From: Psychrobacillus sp. FSL K6-2836
Lineage (GTDB): Bacteria; Bacillota; Bacilli; Bacillales_A; Planococcaceae
Length of the DNA: 64,000 nucleotides
NCBI RefSeq assembly: GCF_038003085.1
Contig: NZ_JBBOOM010000001.1
Location: 248,001-312,000, forward strand
Direction: 5' to 3'
In this document: one piece after another, positions 8,821 through 18,310 of the stretch
Position numbering within the stretch: the first letter of the stretch is position 1
Layout of the letters: each line of letters starts with the position of its first letter
Position numbers and translations under genes: made by a program
The notes under the pieces: model-generated
The model's input: the letters and a program-made list of their open reading frames with translations, nothing else
Databases searched by the model: none
Told to the model about the DNA's origin: nothing

Positions 8821-10722
8821 TCATTTCGAAATAGCTGTAGGTAATACTCCTGTAAATCTGTTTTCAAGCTGTGCTTCTTCCTCATTTAATAATAAATGAA
8901 TTTCCCCGTAATCACTAGAGGTACGTATTAAACGACCAATACCCTGTTGTAATCTCAAAAGCATAAATGGCAATTCTACTTCCTCAAATGGATTGTGAGA
9001 GAAAGAACGTTTTGCATCAAAAAGCGGATCTACTGGTGGAAATGGTAGATCATAAATAATTACTCTAGTTAAAGCTTCTAGTGGTAAATCCAAACCTTCC
9101 CAAAGATGATACGAACATAAGGTCGAGTACTCACCATTTTGGAACTCTTTAACAATAGTAGAAAGCTCACGGTCTCCTTCAAAGACGATACCGGATCGAT
9201 CCCCTAAAGTTGCTCTAAAGGAAGCCATTGCAGCTTTGGATTTAAACAAAATAAGTGTTTGCATCGAATTATTTAACAGTTTTTCAACATGACTAGCTTT
9301 CTCCTGCTGTTCCATTTCCTCTGTATATATCTTCATCACTTCATCATAATCAAAAGGTGATGCAACCGAGAACGATTGGAATTTTTCAATTCCCAATGAA
9401 TCCGCTATATACGTGAAGTCTTTTTCTATGGATAATGTAGCAGAAGAAAAGACAATTGGAATTTTAGATGTAAATAATTTCTCATGTAAAATATCCGTAA
9501 CTAATCTTGGCATAATGATTAATGTTTCATATCCATCAATGATTTCTAGCCATTCAATCCCATCCCCTTTTTCCGTAAATAAACGAAGAGAGAATGTATA
9601 TTGCTCTAAAAATTCTTCTACCATACGTAGCTCGTATTCAGGAATAGTATATAACTCAGACTCGAATACAAATTCCTCTAGCAAGCTATCCGCTACTCGA
9701 ATTGCCTGTTTACATATTTGCATTAACTCTGGAGATTTATCAACCTTCATCCGATCTGTATCTTCCATATCACTGCCAATGCGTAATAATCCAAATATTT
9801 TATCATGCAATTCTTGTAGTACTTCCATTAAATTTAATGTTTTTTCTCTAACACCATCGACCATTACTTTTTCCAATAATCGAATAAGCGTTTCACTTTG
9901 AATTTCATATGTCAAAGCTTTTTGGGCAGCAAATTCAAGTAAATGTCCTTCATCTAGAACAGCCATTGAAACTTCGGGCAATAAAGGCATTTGACCTTCA
10001 CGGACACGAGATTCCTTTGTCCAAATATGCTCCATTAAAAATTCATGCGAGCATATGATCAGGTCCGTGGACTCACGATAATGCTGACGATGAATTGTTT
10101 GACCACAACGATTCCGTAGATCACATACCATACATTGTTGAGTTGGATGATAGTTCACTTTTTGCCAATCCTCATCGCTCACACCAGCAAATTGACTTCG
10201 TTCCCCATATGGATAAATCTTTTGCATAGATGAATGTGCATATACAAAATCCGGAACTTGATCTTCAATTTCTTCTAAAAAGTATTCGTTCTCATCATCT
10301 TTTTGTGCCTCTTCCAGACGCTTTAAACATAAATATTGATCGCGTGATTTTGCTAACCGTACATCAATTTTAATATCCAAATAGTTTTGAAGCTTAAAAA
10401 TATCTCCAGCTTCTTTTACAAGCTGTTCAATTAATGTTTCATCTGCGCATGCTATCAATGCTGGTTTTCCAGTGTAACGAGCATAAGAAATAGCAGGAAG
10501 TAAATAAGCTATAGTTTTACCAGTACCTACTCCTGCTTCTGCAAATAGTACACTTTTTTCTTTTAACGTCTTTTCAATCTGATAGGCCATAAAGATTTGT
10601 TCATCACGGCACTCAAACCCTTTTTCGGGTAATTCATCATATAACACATCACCCATCCAATCCCCTAATGATTCGAAGAAAGAACGGTCTTTTGAAAGTT
10701 GGAATGGTAAAGCTTGTTTCAT
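8821..10722 (-). CDS. ypvA: DinG-family ATP-dependent helicase (YpvA)
   Basis: 633 residues. Superfamily 2 XPD/DinG-like helicase with Walker A EAGVGTGKT (about 61-69), Walker B-like LDEGH, and the C-terminal motif LLRLQQGIGRLIRT. Four cysteines (QYLCLKR, QQCMVCDLRNRC) sit where the XPD-type 4Fe-4S cluster is bound. It probably unwinds DNA during repair or replication stress. It lacks the N-terminal exonuclease domain of the longer DinG protein at 26518-29280, so the window has both paralogues, as in B. subtilis. Confidence 0.93.
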   Translation of the reverse strand: MKQALPFQLSKDRSFFESLGDWMGDVLYDELPEKGFECRDEQIFMAYQIEKTLKEKSVLFAEAGVGTGKTIAYLLPAISYARYTGKPALIACADETLIEQLVKEAGDIFKLQNYLDIKIDVRLAKSRDQYLCLKRLEEAQKDDENEYFLEEIEDQVPDFVYAHSSMQKIYPYGERSQFAGVSDEDWQKVNYHPTQQCMVCDLRNRCGQTIHRQHYRESTDLIICSHEFLMEHIWTKESRVREGQMPLLPEVSMAVLDEGHLLEFAAQKALTYEIQSETLIRLLEKVMVDGVREKTLNLMEVLQELHDKIFGLLRIGSDMEDTDRMKVDKSPELMQICKQAIRVADSLLEEFVFESELYTIPEYELRMVEEFLEQYTFSLRLFTEKGDGIEWLEIIDGYETLIIMPRLVTDILHEKLFTSKIPIVFSSATLSIEKDFTYIADSLGIEKFQSFSVASPFDYDEVMKIYTEEMEQQEKASHVEKLLNNSMQTLILFKSKAAMASFRATLGDRSGIVFEGDRELSTIVKEFQNGEYSTLCSYHLWEGLDLPLEALTRVIIYDLPFPPVDPLFDAKRSFSHNPFEEVELPFMLLRLQQGIGRLIRTSSDYGEIHLLLNEEEAQLENRFTGVLPTAISK

Positions 10723-10746
10723 CTAAAAACTCCCTTAAATAATAAT

Positions 10747-10784
10747 ATAACAGCAAGGGAGAAACTAGTCCCCCTTACTGTTAT
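10747..10784 (-). terminator. Hairpin terminator overlapping the methyltransferase stop codon
   Basis: A 13-bp stem (10747-10759 with 10772-10784; one position is a T-G wobble only on the minus strand) begins in the stop codon of the methyltransferase gene. The tail is AT-rich, not a pure T run, so termination may be partial and allow read-through into ypvA. Confidence 0.6.
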
Positions 10785-11908
10785 GAACGTTTACCCCAGA
10801 ACTGATAGTAATCCGTTCGAATAAATCCATTAAACAATTTACGTTTTTTAGTAGCTCTTCTACCGTATACGTTCTCAAAGTTTTCCATAGACGATAACAT
10901 ATATACGGACCATGAAGGATATTTATCCATCAAATGGCCTAATTCACTGATTACCTGTTCAATTACTTCCACTTCACCAATACGTTCTCCATATGGTGGG
11001 TTACTAACCATTACACCGTCTGTTAAAGTAGTAGTAAAATCCTTCGCATGCATTTGCTTGAATGTGATTATGTCGGCGAATCCAGATTCAAATGCGTTTT
11101 GCTCAGCAATTTGGACCATTTTATGATCAATATCAGATCCGATAATTTGAAGTTCTTGATCATAATTTGCTAATGATTCTGCCTCATTGCGCACTTCTTC
11201 CCAAATGGTTTTTGGCATCCATGGCCATGCTTCACTATGAAAATCACGATTAAAGCCTGGTGCAATATTTTGTCCTATCATTGCTGCTTCAATTGGAATA
11301 GTACCTGATCCGCAAAACGGGTCAACAAACGGGCGATTGGGATTCCATTTAGAAATTTTCACTAAAGCTGCTGCAAGTGTTTCCTTCAATGGGGCTTCCC
11401 CTTGTCCATGACGGTAACCACGTTTATGAAGACCTGCACCACTTGTATCTATCGTGATGGTCGCTATATCTTTTAATATACTTATTTCAAGTTTGAATGT
11501 TGCTCCAGATTCGTCTAAAAAACCTATTCTTTTATGAGCTAATTTTAAGCGCTCAACTACTGCTTTTTTTACAATAGCCTGACAGTCTGGAACACTGAAT
11601 AATGTTGATTTGACTGATTTTCCTTGAACTGGAAAAGCTGCATCTACGGGCAAGTAGTTTTCCCATTGTACGGCTTTTGTGCGTTCAAAAAGTTCATCAA
11701 ATGTTTTCACCGGGAACTGTGCAGCTACAATCTTCACACGGTCCGCAACACGTAACCAAATATTTGCTCTTGCTATTGCACGCTCGTCCCCTTCAAAATA
11801 AATCTTACCGTTTTCTGTTGTTGTTTCGTATCCTAGTGCTTTTACTTCATCTGCAACGATGGATTCTAGTCCCATAGCTGAAGTTGCTACTAATTTAAAT
11901 GTTGTCAT
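10781..11908 (-). CDS. ypsC: THUMP-domain 23S rRNA (guanine-N2) methyltransferase (YpsC/RlmL-like)
   Basis: 375 residues. An N-terminal ferredoxin-like/THUMP region (about 1-160) is followed by a Rossmann methyltransferase with FVDPFCGSGTIPIEAA (SAM-binding motif I) and the catalytic SNPPYGERIG motif of N-methylating enzymes. Homologous to the RlmL half of E. coli RlmKL, which makes m2G2445 in 23S rRNA. The start codon overlaps the stop of the upstream EAL-domain gene in a TAATG, so translation is coupled. In B. subtilis ypsC lies close to rnpB; here an extra gene has come between them. Confidence 0.9.
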   Translation of the reverse strand: MTTFKLVATSAMGLESIVADEVKALGYETTTENGKIYFEGDERAIARANIWLRVADRVKIVAAQFPVKTFDELFERTKAVQWENYLPVDAAFPVQGKSVKSTLFSVPDCQAIVKKAVVERLKLAHKRIGFLDESGATFKLEISILKDIATITIDTSGAGLHKRGYRHGQGEAPLKETLAAALVKISKWNPNRPFVDPFCGSGTIPIEAAMIGQNIAPGFNRDFHSEAWPWMPKTIWEEVRNEAESLANYDQELQIIGSDIDHKMVQIAEQNAFESGFADIITFKQMHAKDFTTTLTDGVMVSNPPYGERIGEVEVIEQVISELGHLMDKYPSWSVYMLSSMENFENVYGRRATKKRKLFNGFIRTDYYQFWGKRS

Positions 11909-13629
11909 TATATATTCCTTTCTTGTCTATAAATTTCCCATAGCTCGATGAAATCCAAAAGCTCTTTGGCCGCAAGTGGTTTACTATAATAATACCCTTG
12001 AATGATATCACAGCCCATTTCTTTTAAAAGCCTGGCTTGATCTTTCGTTTCCACACCCTCTGCAATTACTTTTATACGCAGACGATGAGCCATTAGAATA
12101 ATCGCTTCTACTATGGCTTGCTTGTCTTGTAAGATAGTAATTTGTTGGATAAAGCTTCTATCAATTTTCAAATAATTAAGTGGAAATCTATTTAAATAAC
12201 TAAGGGAAGAGTATCCAGTTCCAAAATCATCTATCGATATTTTGAACCCCATCCCCTTTAGTTTTATCAGTTTACCGATTATATCGTCTGAATCCTTCAT
12301 AACTGTACGTTCTGTTAGCTCTAATTCCAAAAGATGCGGACTACAATTATACTGCATAACGATTGAATTTATACGCTCGATAAAGTCATCCTGTTGAAAA
12401 TGGAGAGAGGCAATATTAACGGATACCGGTATTATATGTATATTTCCTTGGGATCTTGCCTCTAGTATATCTATGCATACCTTTTCTAAAATAACCTCAC
12501 TTAAAGGGATAATAAGACCAGTATCCTCTGCAAGAGGTATAAATTCAGAGGGTGACACAAATCCTAGCTTATCATTTTTCCATCTAACTAAGGCTTCTAC
12601 ACCAATTATATCTTGTTTCGCTAGCCCTATTTTTGGCTGATAATGGATGAAAAAATCTTTGTTTTGAATAGCTTTTCTTAGCTCAGCTTCCAGAACGATT
12701 AATCCTTTAGAATCTTTTTTTAAGTCATCAAAATAAAAGGCATATTGGTTTCTACCATTTTGTTTGGCAAAATACATCGCCTTATCCGCTTTATATATTA
12801 ATTTTTCTATATGTTTACCATCTTGTGGAAAAATACTGATTCCTATACTTGCAGTAACATAAACCTCTGTCCCACATACATGAAATGGTCTATGGAAAAG
12901 CTTAATAATATCCTTAGCTAGAAGTGCAGCTTCTTTTTGATATTCAATATTCGATCTGGAATATACAAACTCATCTGCACCATATCGCGCAAAAATATCC
13001 GATGGACCGACAATTGTGTTAATACGGTTAGCAACCTCTTTTAAAATAAGGTCACCTACTTCATTTCCCAAGGTATCGTTTATCTGCTTAAAACGATCTA
13101 AGTCAATAAATAAAATTGCATGGCTGTCTTTTGAGCTATTTACTTTGTCAAATAATAATTCATTAAAAGCGTTTCGATTCGAAATATTTGTTAAAAAATC
13201 ATTCTGCGTTAGTTCTTCAAGTTCCTTTTCCGTCTCCTTTTCCAAGGAGATATCTGAAAATATACCATAATAATTTGTTAGCCTACCCGCATCATCATAA
13301 ACACTATGAATTGCAAGGATTTCTGGATATATTTCACCATTTTTTCGTCTATTCCAGATCTCACCCTTCCAAAATCCTTTTGATTGAATATCTGACCACA
13401 TTACTTTATAAAAGTCAGCATCCTGTTTTCCCGACTGTAAAATGCTCGGAAATTTCCCAAGTACTTCGGATGACTTATATCCAGTAAGAGCTTCAAAAGC
13501 ATGATTTACCAATGTTATCTGCATTTTTTCATTTGTAATCATAATACCTTCTACGGTTGTATGAAAAATTTGTTCCATTAATTCATTAGAATATGTCTGT
13601 AATCGTGCGGGTGGTTGTTGTTTTTCCAC
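11908..13629 (-). CDS. PAS-GGDEF-EAL protein, probable cyclic-di-GMP phosphodiesterase
   Basis: 573 residues from a GTG at 13629 behind GGGAGGTAAAGG. Domains: PAS sensor (about 15-135), GGDEF-fold domain (140-300) and EAL domain (315-565). The cyclase signature reads GADEF (217-221), with the second Gly replaced by Ala, so cyclase activity is doubtful and the domain may only bind GTP. The EAL motif (Glu345-Ala346-Leu347) and the DDFGTGYSSL loop are intact, arguing for c-di-GMP hydrolysis. There is no transmembrane segment, so it is cytosolic. It is coupled by TAATG to the rRNA methyltransferase gene downstream and is an insertion relative to B. subtilis. Confidence 0.9.
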   Translation of the reverse strand: MEKQQPPARLQTYSNELMEQIFHTTVEGIMITNEKMQITLVNHAFEALTGYKSSEVLGKFPSILQSGKQDADFYKVMWSDIQSKGFWKGEIWNRRKNGEIYPEILAIHSVYDDAGRLTNYYGIFSDISLEKETEKELEELTQNDFLTNISNRNAFNELLFDKVNSSKDSHAILFIDLDRFKQINDTLGNEVGDLILKEVANRINTIVGPSDIFARYGADEFVYSRSNIEYQKEAALLAKDIIKLFHRPFHVCGTEVYVTASIGISIFPQDGKHIEKLIYKADKAMYFAKQNGRNQYAFYFDDLKKDSKGLIVLEAELRKAIQNKDFFIHYQPKIGLAKQDIIGVEALVRWKNDKLGFVSPSEFIPLAEDTGLIIPLSEVILEKVCIDILEARSQGNIHIIPVSVNIASLHFQQDDFIERINSIVMQYNCSPHLLELELTERTVMKDSDDIIGKLIKLKGMGFKISIDDFGTGYSSLSYLNRFPLNYLKIDRSFIQQITILQDKQAIVEAIILMAHRLRIKVIAEGVETKDQARLLKEMGCDIIQGYYYSKPLAAKELLDFIELWEIYRQERNI

Positions 13630-13677
13630 AATCCTTTACCTCCCTAATGACCTATTAAGTAAAAATCATTTATATAA

Positions 13678-13706
13678 TAGAAAAGCTCTCCGGAAATGGA
13701 GAGCTT
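13678..13706 (-). terminator. Terminator of rnpB
   Basis: An 8-bp GC-rich stem (13684-13691 with 13698-13705) carrying AGCTCTCC/GGAGAGCT follows the 3' end of the RNase P RNA on the minus strand, with a T-rich tail. Confidence 0.8.
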
Positions 13707-13724
13707 CTTAGTTATTAAATATAG

Positions 13725-14126
13725 CCACTCATACACTCAATAAGCCATGTTTTGTTTCCACGGTACTCAAACGGTGCATTACCTCGTACTTATGTGGACG
13801 GCAATCATCTATCTACAGATTAAATCTGTTCTTCTATCCGTTCAATTCCTTCAAGAAAATGCCCCTACCATAATTTGGGTTTCTCACTCGTGGGGTTTAC
13901 CTCGTTCCACCTGTATAGTTTCCTATACAGCTCCGTCACTGTGGCACTTTCAGAGATTGTCAGCCATATCCTAAGACTTAGGCCTTCATCCCGCCGTCAG
14001 CTATAATAGCTGCCTTAGTTTATTTTTTCACTAAGCACGAACACTACATTCATCGCAGAATTGTGTGAGCATGGACTTTCCTCTACAATGTCATGCATTG
14101 CAGCGATTGCCCGAATATATAAGTGG
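13725..14126 (-). ncRNA. rnpB: RNase P RNA, bacterial type B
   Basis: About 402 nt of the catalytic RNA that trims tRNA 5' leaders. The universally conserved GAGGAAAGTCCATGCTC lies at 14068-14084 (minus strand) and GAAACCCAAATT, TGGAACG and AACATGGCTTA occur in the B. subtilis order. I set the ends from the P1 helix: CCACTTATA at 14126-14118 pairs over 9 bp with TATGAGTGG at 13733-13725. Length matches the roughly 400-nt B-type RNA. It sits between gpsB and the ypsC-type gene as in B. subtilis. The + strand ORFs drawn across it are artefacts. Confidence 0.96.
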
Positions 14127-14133
14127 TATTACT

Positions 14134-14162
14134 AGTATAAACGAAATATCAAAGAGTTTCAA
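14134..14162 (-). promoter_or_regulatory. Sigma-A promoter of rnpB
   Basis: On the minus strand TTGAAA (14162-14157), a 17-bp spacer and TATACT (14139-14134) precede the rnpB 5' end by about 7 nt, which agrees with the P1-based start. Confidence 0.85.
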
Positions 14163-14216
14163 CATAAGATTATATCAAATTCACCTTGCCGTATTTGCTT
14201 TCGCTTCACCTTGTTC

Positions 14217-14252
14217 AGCTCCGCAGGAAAAACAGTGCTCCTACGGAAGCTC
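14217..14252 (-). repeat. Imperfect hairpin of unknown role upstream of rnpB
   Basis: Arms AGCTCCGCAGGA and TCCTACGGAAGCT pair over about 12 bp with one bulge; the one odd pair is a wobble on the minus strand. A nearby 10-mer, aaaaacagtg, occurs twice. It lies between gpsB and the rnpB promoter and may be a decayed intergenic repeat. The rest of 14163-14335 shows nothing recognisable. Confidence 0.4.
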
Positions 14253-14334
14253 GTCACAGAAAAACAGTGTGCCTAGATTTTTATTGGGTCAGCTCGATAA
14301 ATTCTACTAAAAAATCTGTGCATCCGCCGATGGC

Positions 14335-14381
14335 TTTAAGTTAATTCAGTAGGGGTTTACTCCCTACTGAATTAACTTAAA
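14335..14381. repeat. Long perfect palindrome after gpsB
   Basis: Arms of 19 bp (14336-14354 and 14362-14380) are exactly complementary around a 7-nt loop, and the outer bases extend the pairing. It begins four bases after the gpsB stop on the minus strand. Neither side has a T run, so it is not a textbook terminator; it could stabilise the gpsB mRNA end or block read-through into rnpB. Confidence 0.8.
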
Positions 14382-14384
14382 GAA

Positions 14385-14681
14385 TTATTCGTACAATTTA
14401 CTTCCGAAGACATGTTTTTCAAGATGTGAAAGTCGCTTTAAAATATCAAAATTAGTAGCCCCTGTTTGCGGTGCAGCTACTTGAGTTCTCTTCGGTAATT
14501 CCTCTAGCTGTTCTTTCAGTTTTTTATTTTCTAACTGAAGCCCTGCTAGTCTCTTCTCATAAGCCTCGTAATCTTGAATAATATCGTCTAAAAAAACATC
14601 TACTTCTTCTTGGTTATAACCTCTTAAACCCGTTTTAAATTCTTTTTCTAATATATCAGAAGCCTTTAGTTTAAATTCCAT
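14385..14681 (-). CDS. gpsB: Cell division regulator GpsB
   Basis: 98 residues, exactly the usual GpsB length, from the ATG at 14681 with GGAAGGAAG upstream; an in-frame ATG 18 bases earlier overlaps that site. The DivIVA-like N-terminus ([29 protein letters not shown] cut here to its key parts: [25 protein letters not shown]) is followed by a coiled coil and a short C-terminal trimerisation helix. It is a cytosolic adaptor that coordinates PBP1 (the ponA product, encoded nearby) between septum and side wall. Position beside rnpB matches B. subtilis. Confidence 0.96.
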   Translation of the reverse strand: MEFKLKASDILEKEFKTGLRGYNQEEVDVFLDDIIQDYEAYEKRLAGLQLENKKLKEQLEELPKRTQVAAPQTGATNFDILKRLSHLEKHVFGSKLYE

Positions 14682-14760
14682 ATGGTATCTTCCTTCCATC
14701 TACAATTCGCTACTCGTATTATAGCATATCGTTGTCGAATAATGGAGTTTTTTCAGCCAT

Positions 14761-16035
14761 TTAAATGCGCTTTTTGTTATGTTCTGCGCTTTCCCGGGAA
14801 ATATTTAATTTCCGGATTATTCTATTTTCTCTCTTCAAAAGTTCTTTTTTCAAGCGAGAATGCACACCTATATTCTGTTTTGCTTCATATTCTATACATT
14901 GCTGCGTCATTTCTAGAGCATTTGGGAAATCTTTTAGTTGATGTTCGTATAGCTTGGCCAACTCTATATACACCTCCACTCGATATTTCCCAGAAATCTC
15001 ATTTAAAGCTTGTATAAAGGCTTGCAGACTGTCCTCGTATAAACCCGCTCTTTTTAAATGGAGACCAACGAAATAATAAGCAATACTTGCGTCCTCATCT
15101 GAGAAATTATTTACTACAAAAGTAAACCAATCCATGCTTGCATCCATCGTTTTTAAATCACGAAACCATTTACCTATATTCGTATAGGTTGTTGCTGTTT
15201 CAACTATTTCCGTATCTTGGAGTAATTCCACGGAGAGAATATACAGTGTAACAAGCGATAAAATATCCCATTCATTATGCTTTAACACCTTCATCAGGTT
15301 GATGGGATTACCACTTTTCACCGCATCAAAATAGATTATTGGTGCAAGGTGACCAGGTATATCATTTTCTCTTCTAAAACCAAGCTTCATTTCCTCAATT
15401 TGTTTTAGCTTAAAGCGCTCTAATTCACCCTTCCAAATTCTTTTAGAGGAATGCATTAAGTCAATTTGATGATGTTGCTTTAATCTTGGTAAATCATTTC
15501 TATTCATCGTCCATCTCGTAACTAATTGAGGTAGGTCAAAACTCTTTCCGTTATACGTAATGATAGTCTGTGGGTTTTCCCAAAAATCGATTGCTTTTAA
15601 AAAACTTACCTCATGCCCTGGATCCGCTAGCACATATTGCGTTAGCAAAAACCCACCCTTCACTTCCTTTAACACTCCGTTCAAAAAGATTAGTACTCCA
15701 GCACCTTTTAATCCTGTTGTTTCGGTATCATAAAAACAAAATGGACTGTCTTTTGCGATAGTTAGGGGATGAGTAGGATAGACTTCCTGCATAAACTTTT
15801 TTGCCTGTTGTAGTTTATTAAGCCCAATATTTCCATGTATATGCTCCGAATGATAAAAAGTTTCCTTTATAAAGTAATACCCTTTATCATCTTTTATCAA
15901 TTTTAGTCCTGCATTTTGCCATTTCTCAGCATAAAAGGGAAGCGCCATTTCTGACTCTTCCTTTTTTACTTTCTCTTCTATTGGCTTCTTTTTTACTAAC
16001 CCCTTCATTTGCATTAGCTTTTTTTCATACGACAT
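14761..16035 (-). CDS. mrfB: Mitomycin repair exonuclease MrfB (YprB)
   Basis: 424 residues. A DEDD-type RNase H-fold exonuclease domain (about 90-270) with FYDTETTGL (first acidic pair), YNGKSFDLPQL and HNEWDILSL (final Asp), followed by TPR-like helices to the C-terminus. In B. subtilis MrfB is the 3'-5' exonuclease that works with helicase MrfA in repairing mitomycin C damage independently of UvrABC. Its start overlaps the end of mrfA by 11 bases, indicating translational coupling and matching the known pair. Confidence 0.93.
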   Translation of the reverse strand: MSYEKKLMQMKGLVKKKPIEEKVKKEESEMALPFYAEKWQNAGLKLIKDDKGYYFIKETFYHSEHIHGNIGLNKLQQAKKFMQEVYPTHPLTIAKDSPFCFYDTETTGLKGAGVLIFLNGVLKEVKGGFLLTQYVLADPGHEVSFLKAIDFWENPQTIITYNGKSFDLPQLVTRWTMNRNDLPRLKQHHQIDLMHSSKRIWKGELERFKLKQIEEMKLGFRRENDIPGHLAPIIYFDAVKSGNPINLMKVLKHNEWDILSLVTLYILSVELLQDTEIVETATTYTNIGKWFRDLKTMDASMDWFTFVVNNFSDEDASIAYYFVGLHLKRAGLYEDSLQAFIQALNEISGKYRVEVYIELAKLYEHQLKDFPNALEMTQQCIEYEAKQNIGVHSRLKKELLKRENRIIRKLNISRESAEHNKKRI

Positions 16036-18310
16036 GGCGGTCCACCTGCAATAAATGAAGTAACTTAATCACTTCTCCTTTTAAATTTAGCTCTGCATCC
16101 TGTGCACCGATGCATGCCGGGCATCCATTCATACAAGAACAATCCTCTACCTGCTCCGTCACTTTCGGTATCAACTCATTCCAAAGGTCAAACATTCTTT
16201 CAGAAAGACCAATACCACCCGGATAACTGTCATACATATAAAAAGTAGGTTTTTCTCCATGAATCGATTTTACCTGAGGCACAACATGAATATCCTTCGC
16301 ATCACAATGAATAAACAGAGGGATAAATGCATGTAATGCGTAGGAAACACCAGTCATTGCATCTGATAATAAAGTGTCTTTCCAGCCATCTGGTTTATCA
16401 AAACTAAACCATGTAGAAGAAGTGTGCAATTCTAATGGTGGTAAATGGATTTGACCAGAACCGATATTATCATGTGTATCGAATTTAATTTTTTTAAATA
16501 TAGTTGGTTGTGCTAAAACGATAATGTCTCCAAACCTGAGCATACCAATTTCAGCTTCTCTTACTTTATCTTCACTTAACACTTTTAGCTCTACTGCTAT
16601 ATTTGCATCTGTAAAATAATCGACATCGACTTCTCGTACAAATGCTTTCTTTTCTTCCCAATCTAATATTTCTACTTGGAATTGAGTACCTTGGTGCAAG
16701 TAAATTGCTTCTTCATGAAGCAAAGTCATCGCACTATATTGATCCATTTCACCAATAACCCTAGTTTTAGTTGGGATTGACTGATCAATAATAATGACAT
16801 TCTCTTGGGATGCTGAACGTAGGCTGATATTGCTAGCAGGAAAACTATCGGTCATCCAATGCCATTTTTCGGATGTTTTTAAAAGGACCCCTTCACTTTC
16901 AAGAAATGCTAGTAATTCCTGAATTGAAAATTCCGCATACATTTCGGTCAAAGAGAATGGAAGTTCAAATGAAGCACATTTTAAATGGTCCATTAAAATA
17001 ATCATATTATCTGGATGAATTCTAACTTCCTCTGGAGATTGTCCTAGAAAATATTCAGGGTGTTTCACAACATATTGGTCAAGAGCAGTCGACCCGGCCA
17101 CATAAATAATTAGTGCTTCATCCTGTCTTCTGCCCGCTCGTCCAGCCTGCTGCCAAGCACTTGCGATGTTCCCAGGATAACCTGTCATTATACATGCCTG
17201 AAGCTGGCCAATGTCGACACCTAACTCTAGCGCATTAGTACTTACAACAGTTCTAATAATTCCATCCCGTAAACCTTTTTCAATTGTCCTTCTTTCCGAA
17301 GGCAAATAACCGCCTCGATATCCCCGTATAGTTTGATCATTAATCTTTTTACTTACTAAAGACTGTAGATACGTCACAAGCATTTCTACACGAACACGAC
17401 TCTTCGCAAAAACAATTGTTTGTATACCATTTACATATAATTCTTGTGCCAAATCTCTCACTTCTAAAATCGCACTTCTTCTTACATTAAATACAGGATG
17501 GACTATTGGGGGATTATAAAATACAAAATGTTTCTTTCCTGCTGGTGCACCGTTCTGGTTGATTAATTCATGAGCTGTATTTGTTAAATTTTCTGCTAAC
17601 ACCTTGGGATTTTTTATAGTAGCAGAAGTACAGATAAACTGCGGATTGCTACCATAGTATGCACAGATCCGTTTCAGGCGTCTAATAACATGCGCAACAT
17701 GACTTCCAAATACTCCCTTATATGTATGGATTTCATCTATTACAATATATTTTAAGTTTTCAAAAAGAGTTACCCATTTTGTATGATGTGGTAAAATGCC
17801 CGAATGCAGCATATCAGGATTGGTTAACACTATATGACCTGACTTTCGAATTTTTTGCCTAATTCCCGGGGCTGTATCTCCATCATATGTATAACTTAAT
17901 ATTTCTTCCCCAGTAGCTTCAATTAAATTATTTAAATCACTTTTTTGATCCTGTGCTAATGCTTTTGTTGGAAATAAATAAATAGCCCGTGAAGTTGGAT
18001 CTTCCATAATAGTTTGAAGTACAGGGAGATGATAGCAAAGTGATTTACCTGAGGCTGTTGGGGTTATCGTTGTATAAGACTTACCGGATGAAGCAGCATC
18101 GAAAGCGAGTCGTTGATGTATGTATAACTGATGTACACCACGACTTTTAAGCGCCTTTTGAATAGACTGATGCATTGTGCTAGGGAATGGAGCGTAAATT
18201 GCTTCTTTTTCTTCGGTTGTATGAATATGTTCAATTTGCGGAAAGCGATTTCCATCCACTTTCCACGCATCTAATAATTGGTGAATGCTCTTTTTTTCAA
18301 ACATACTCAT
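16025..18310 (-). CDS. mrfA: DEXH-box helicase MrfA (YprA)
   Basis: 761 residues. Superfamily 2 helicase: TPTASGKS (Walker A, about 82-89), VIDEIH (DEXH box), STNALELGVDIG and QQAGRAGRR (C-terminal helicase motifs). The C-terminal DUF1998-type domain ends in four cysteines, CSCMNGCPAC, a zinc site. MrfA with MrfB repairs mitomycin-type DNA lesions. It overlaps yppE upstream (14 bases) and mrfB downstream, so the three genes form one transcription unit. A near-consensus LexA box lies ahead of yppE. Confidence 0.95.
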   Translation of the reverse strand: MSMFEKKSIHQLLDAWKVDGNRFPQIEHIHTTEEKEAIYAPFPSTMHQSIQKALKSRGVHQLYIHQRLAFDAASSGKSYTTITPTASGKSLCYHLPVLQTIMEDPTSRAIYLFPTKALAQDQKSDLNNLIEATGEEILSYTYDGDTAPGIRQKIRKSGHIVLTNPDMLHSGILPHHTKWVTLFENLKYIVIDEIHTYKGVFGSHVAHVIRRLKRICAYYGSNPQFICTSATIKNPKVLAENLTNTAHELINQNGAPAGKKHFVFYNPPIVHPVFNVRRSAILEVRDLAQELYVNGIQTIVFAKSRVRVEMLVTYLQSLVSKKINDQTIRGYRGGYLPSERRTIEKGLRDGIIRTVVSTNALELGVDIGQLQACIMTGYPGNIASAWQQAGRAGRRQDEALIIYVAGSTALDQYVVKHPEYFLGQSPEEVRIHPDNMIILMDHLKCASFELPFSLTEMYAEFSIQELLAFLESEGVLLKTSEKWHWMTDSFPASNISLRSASQENVIIIDQSIPTKTRVIGEMDQYSAMTLLHEEAIYLHQGTQFQVEILDWEEKKAFVREVDVDYFTDANIAVELKVLSEDKVREAEIGMLRFGDIIVLAQPTIFKKIKFDTHDNIGSGQIHLPPLELHTSSTWFSFDKPDGWKDTLLSDAMTGVSYALHAFIPLFIHCDAKDIHVVPQVKSIHGEKPTFYMYDSYPGGIGLSERMFDLWNELIPKVTEQVEDCSCMNGCPACIGAQDAELNLKGEVIKLLHLLQVDRHVV

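Noticed and set aside
13747-14310. Two plus-strand open frames (75 and 81 codons) across and beside rnpB
   Set aside because: They are antisense to the RNase P RNA or its promoter region, without ribosome binding sites or recognisable products.
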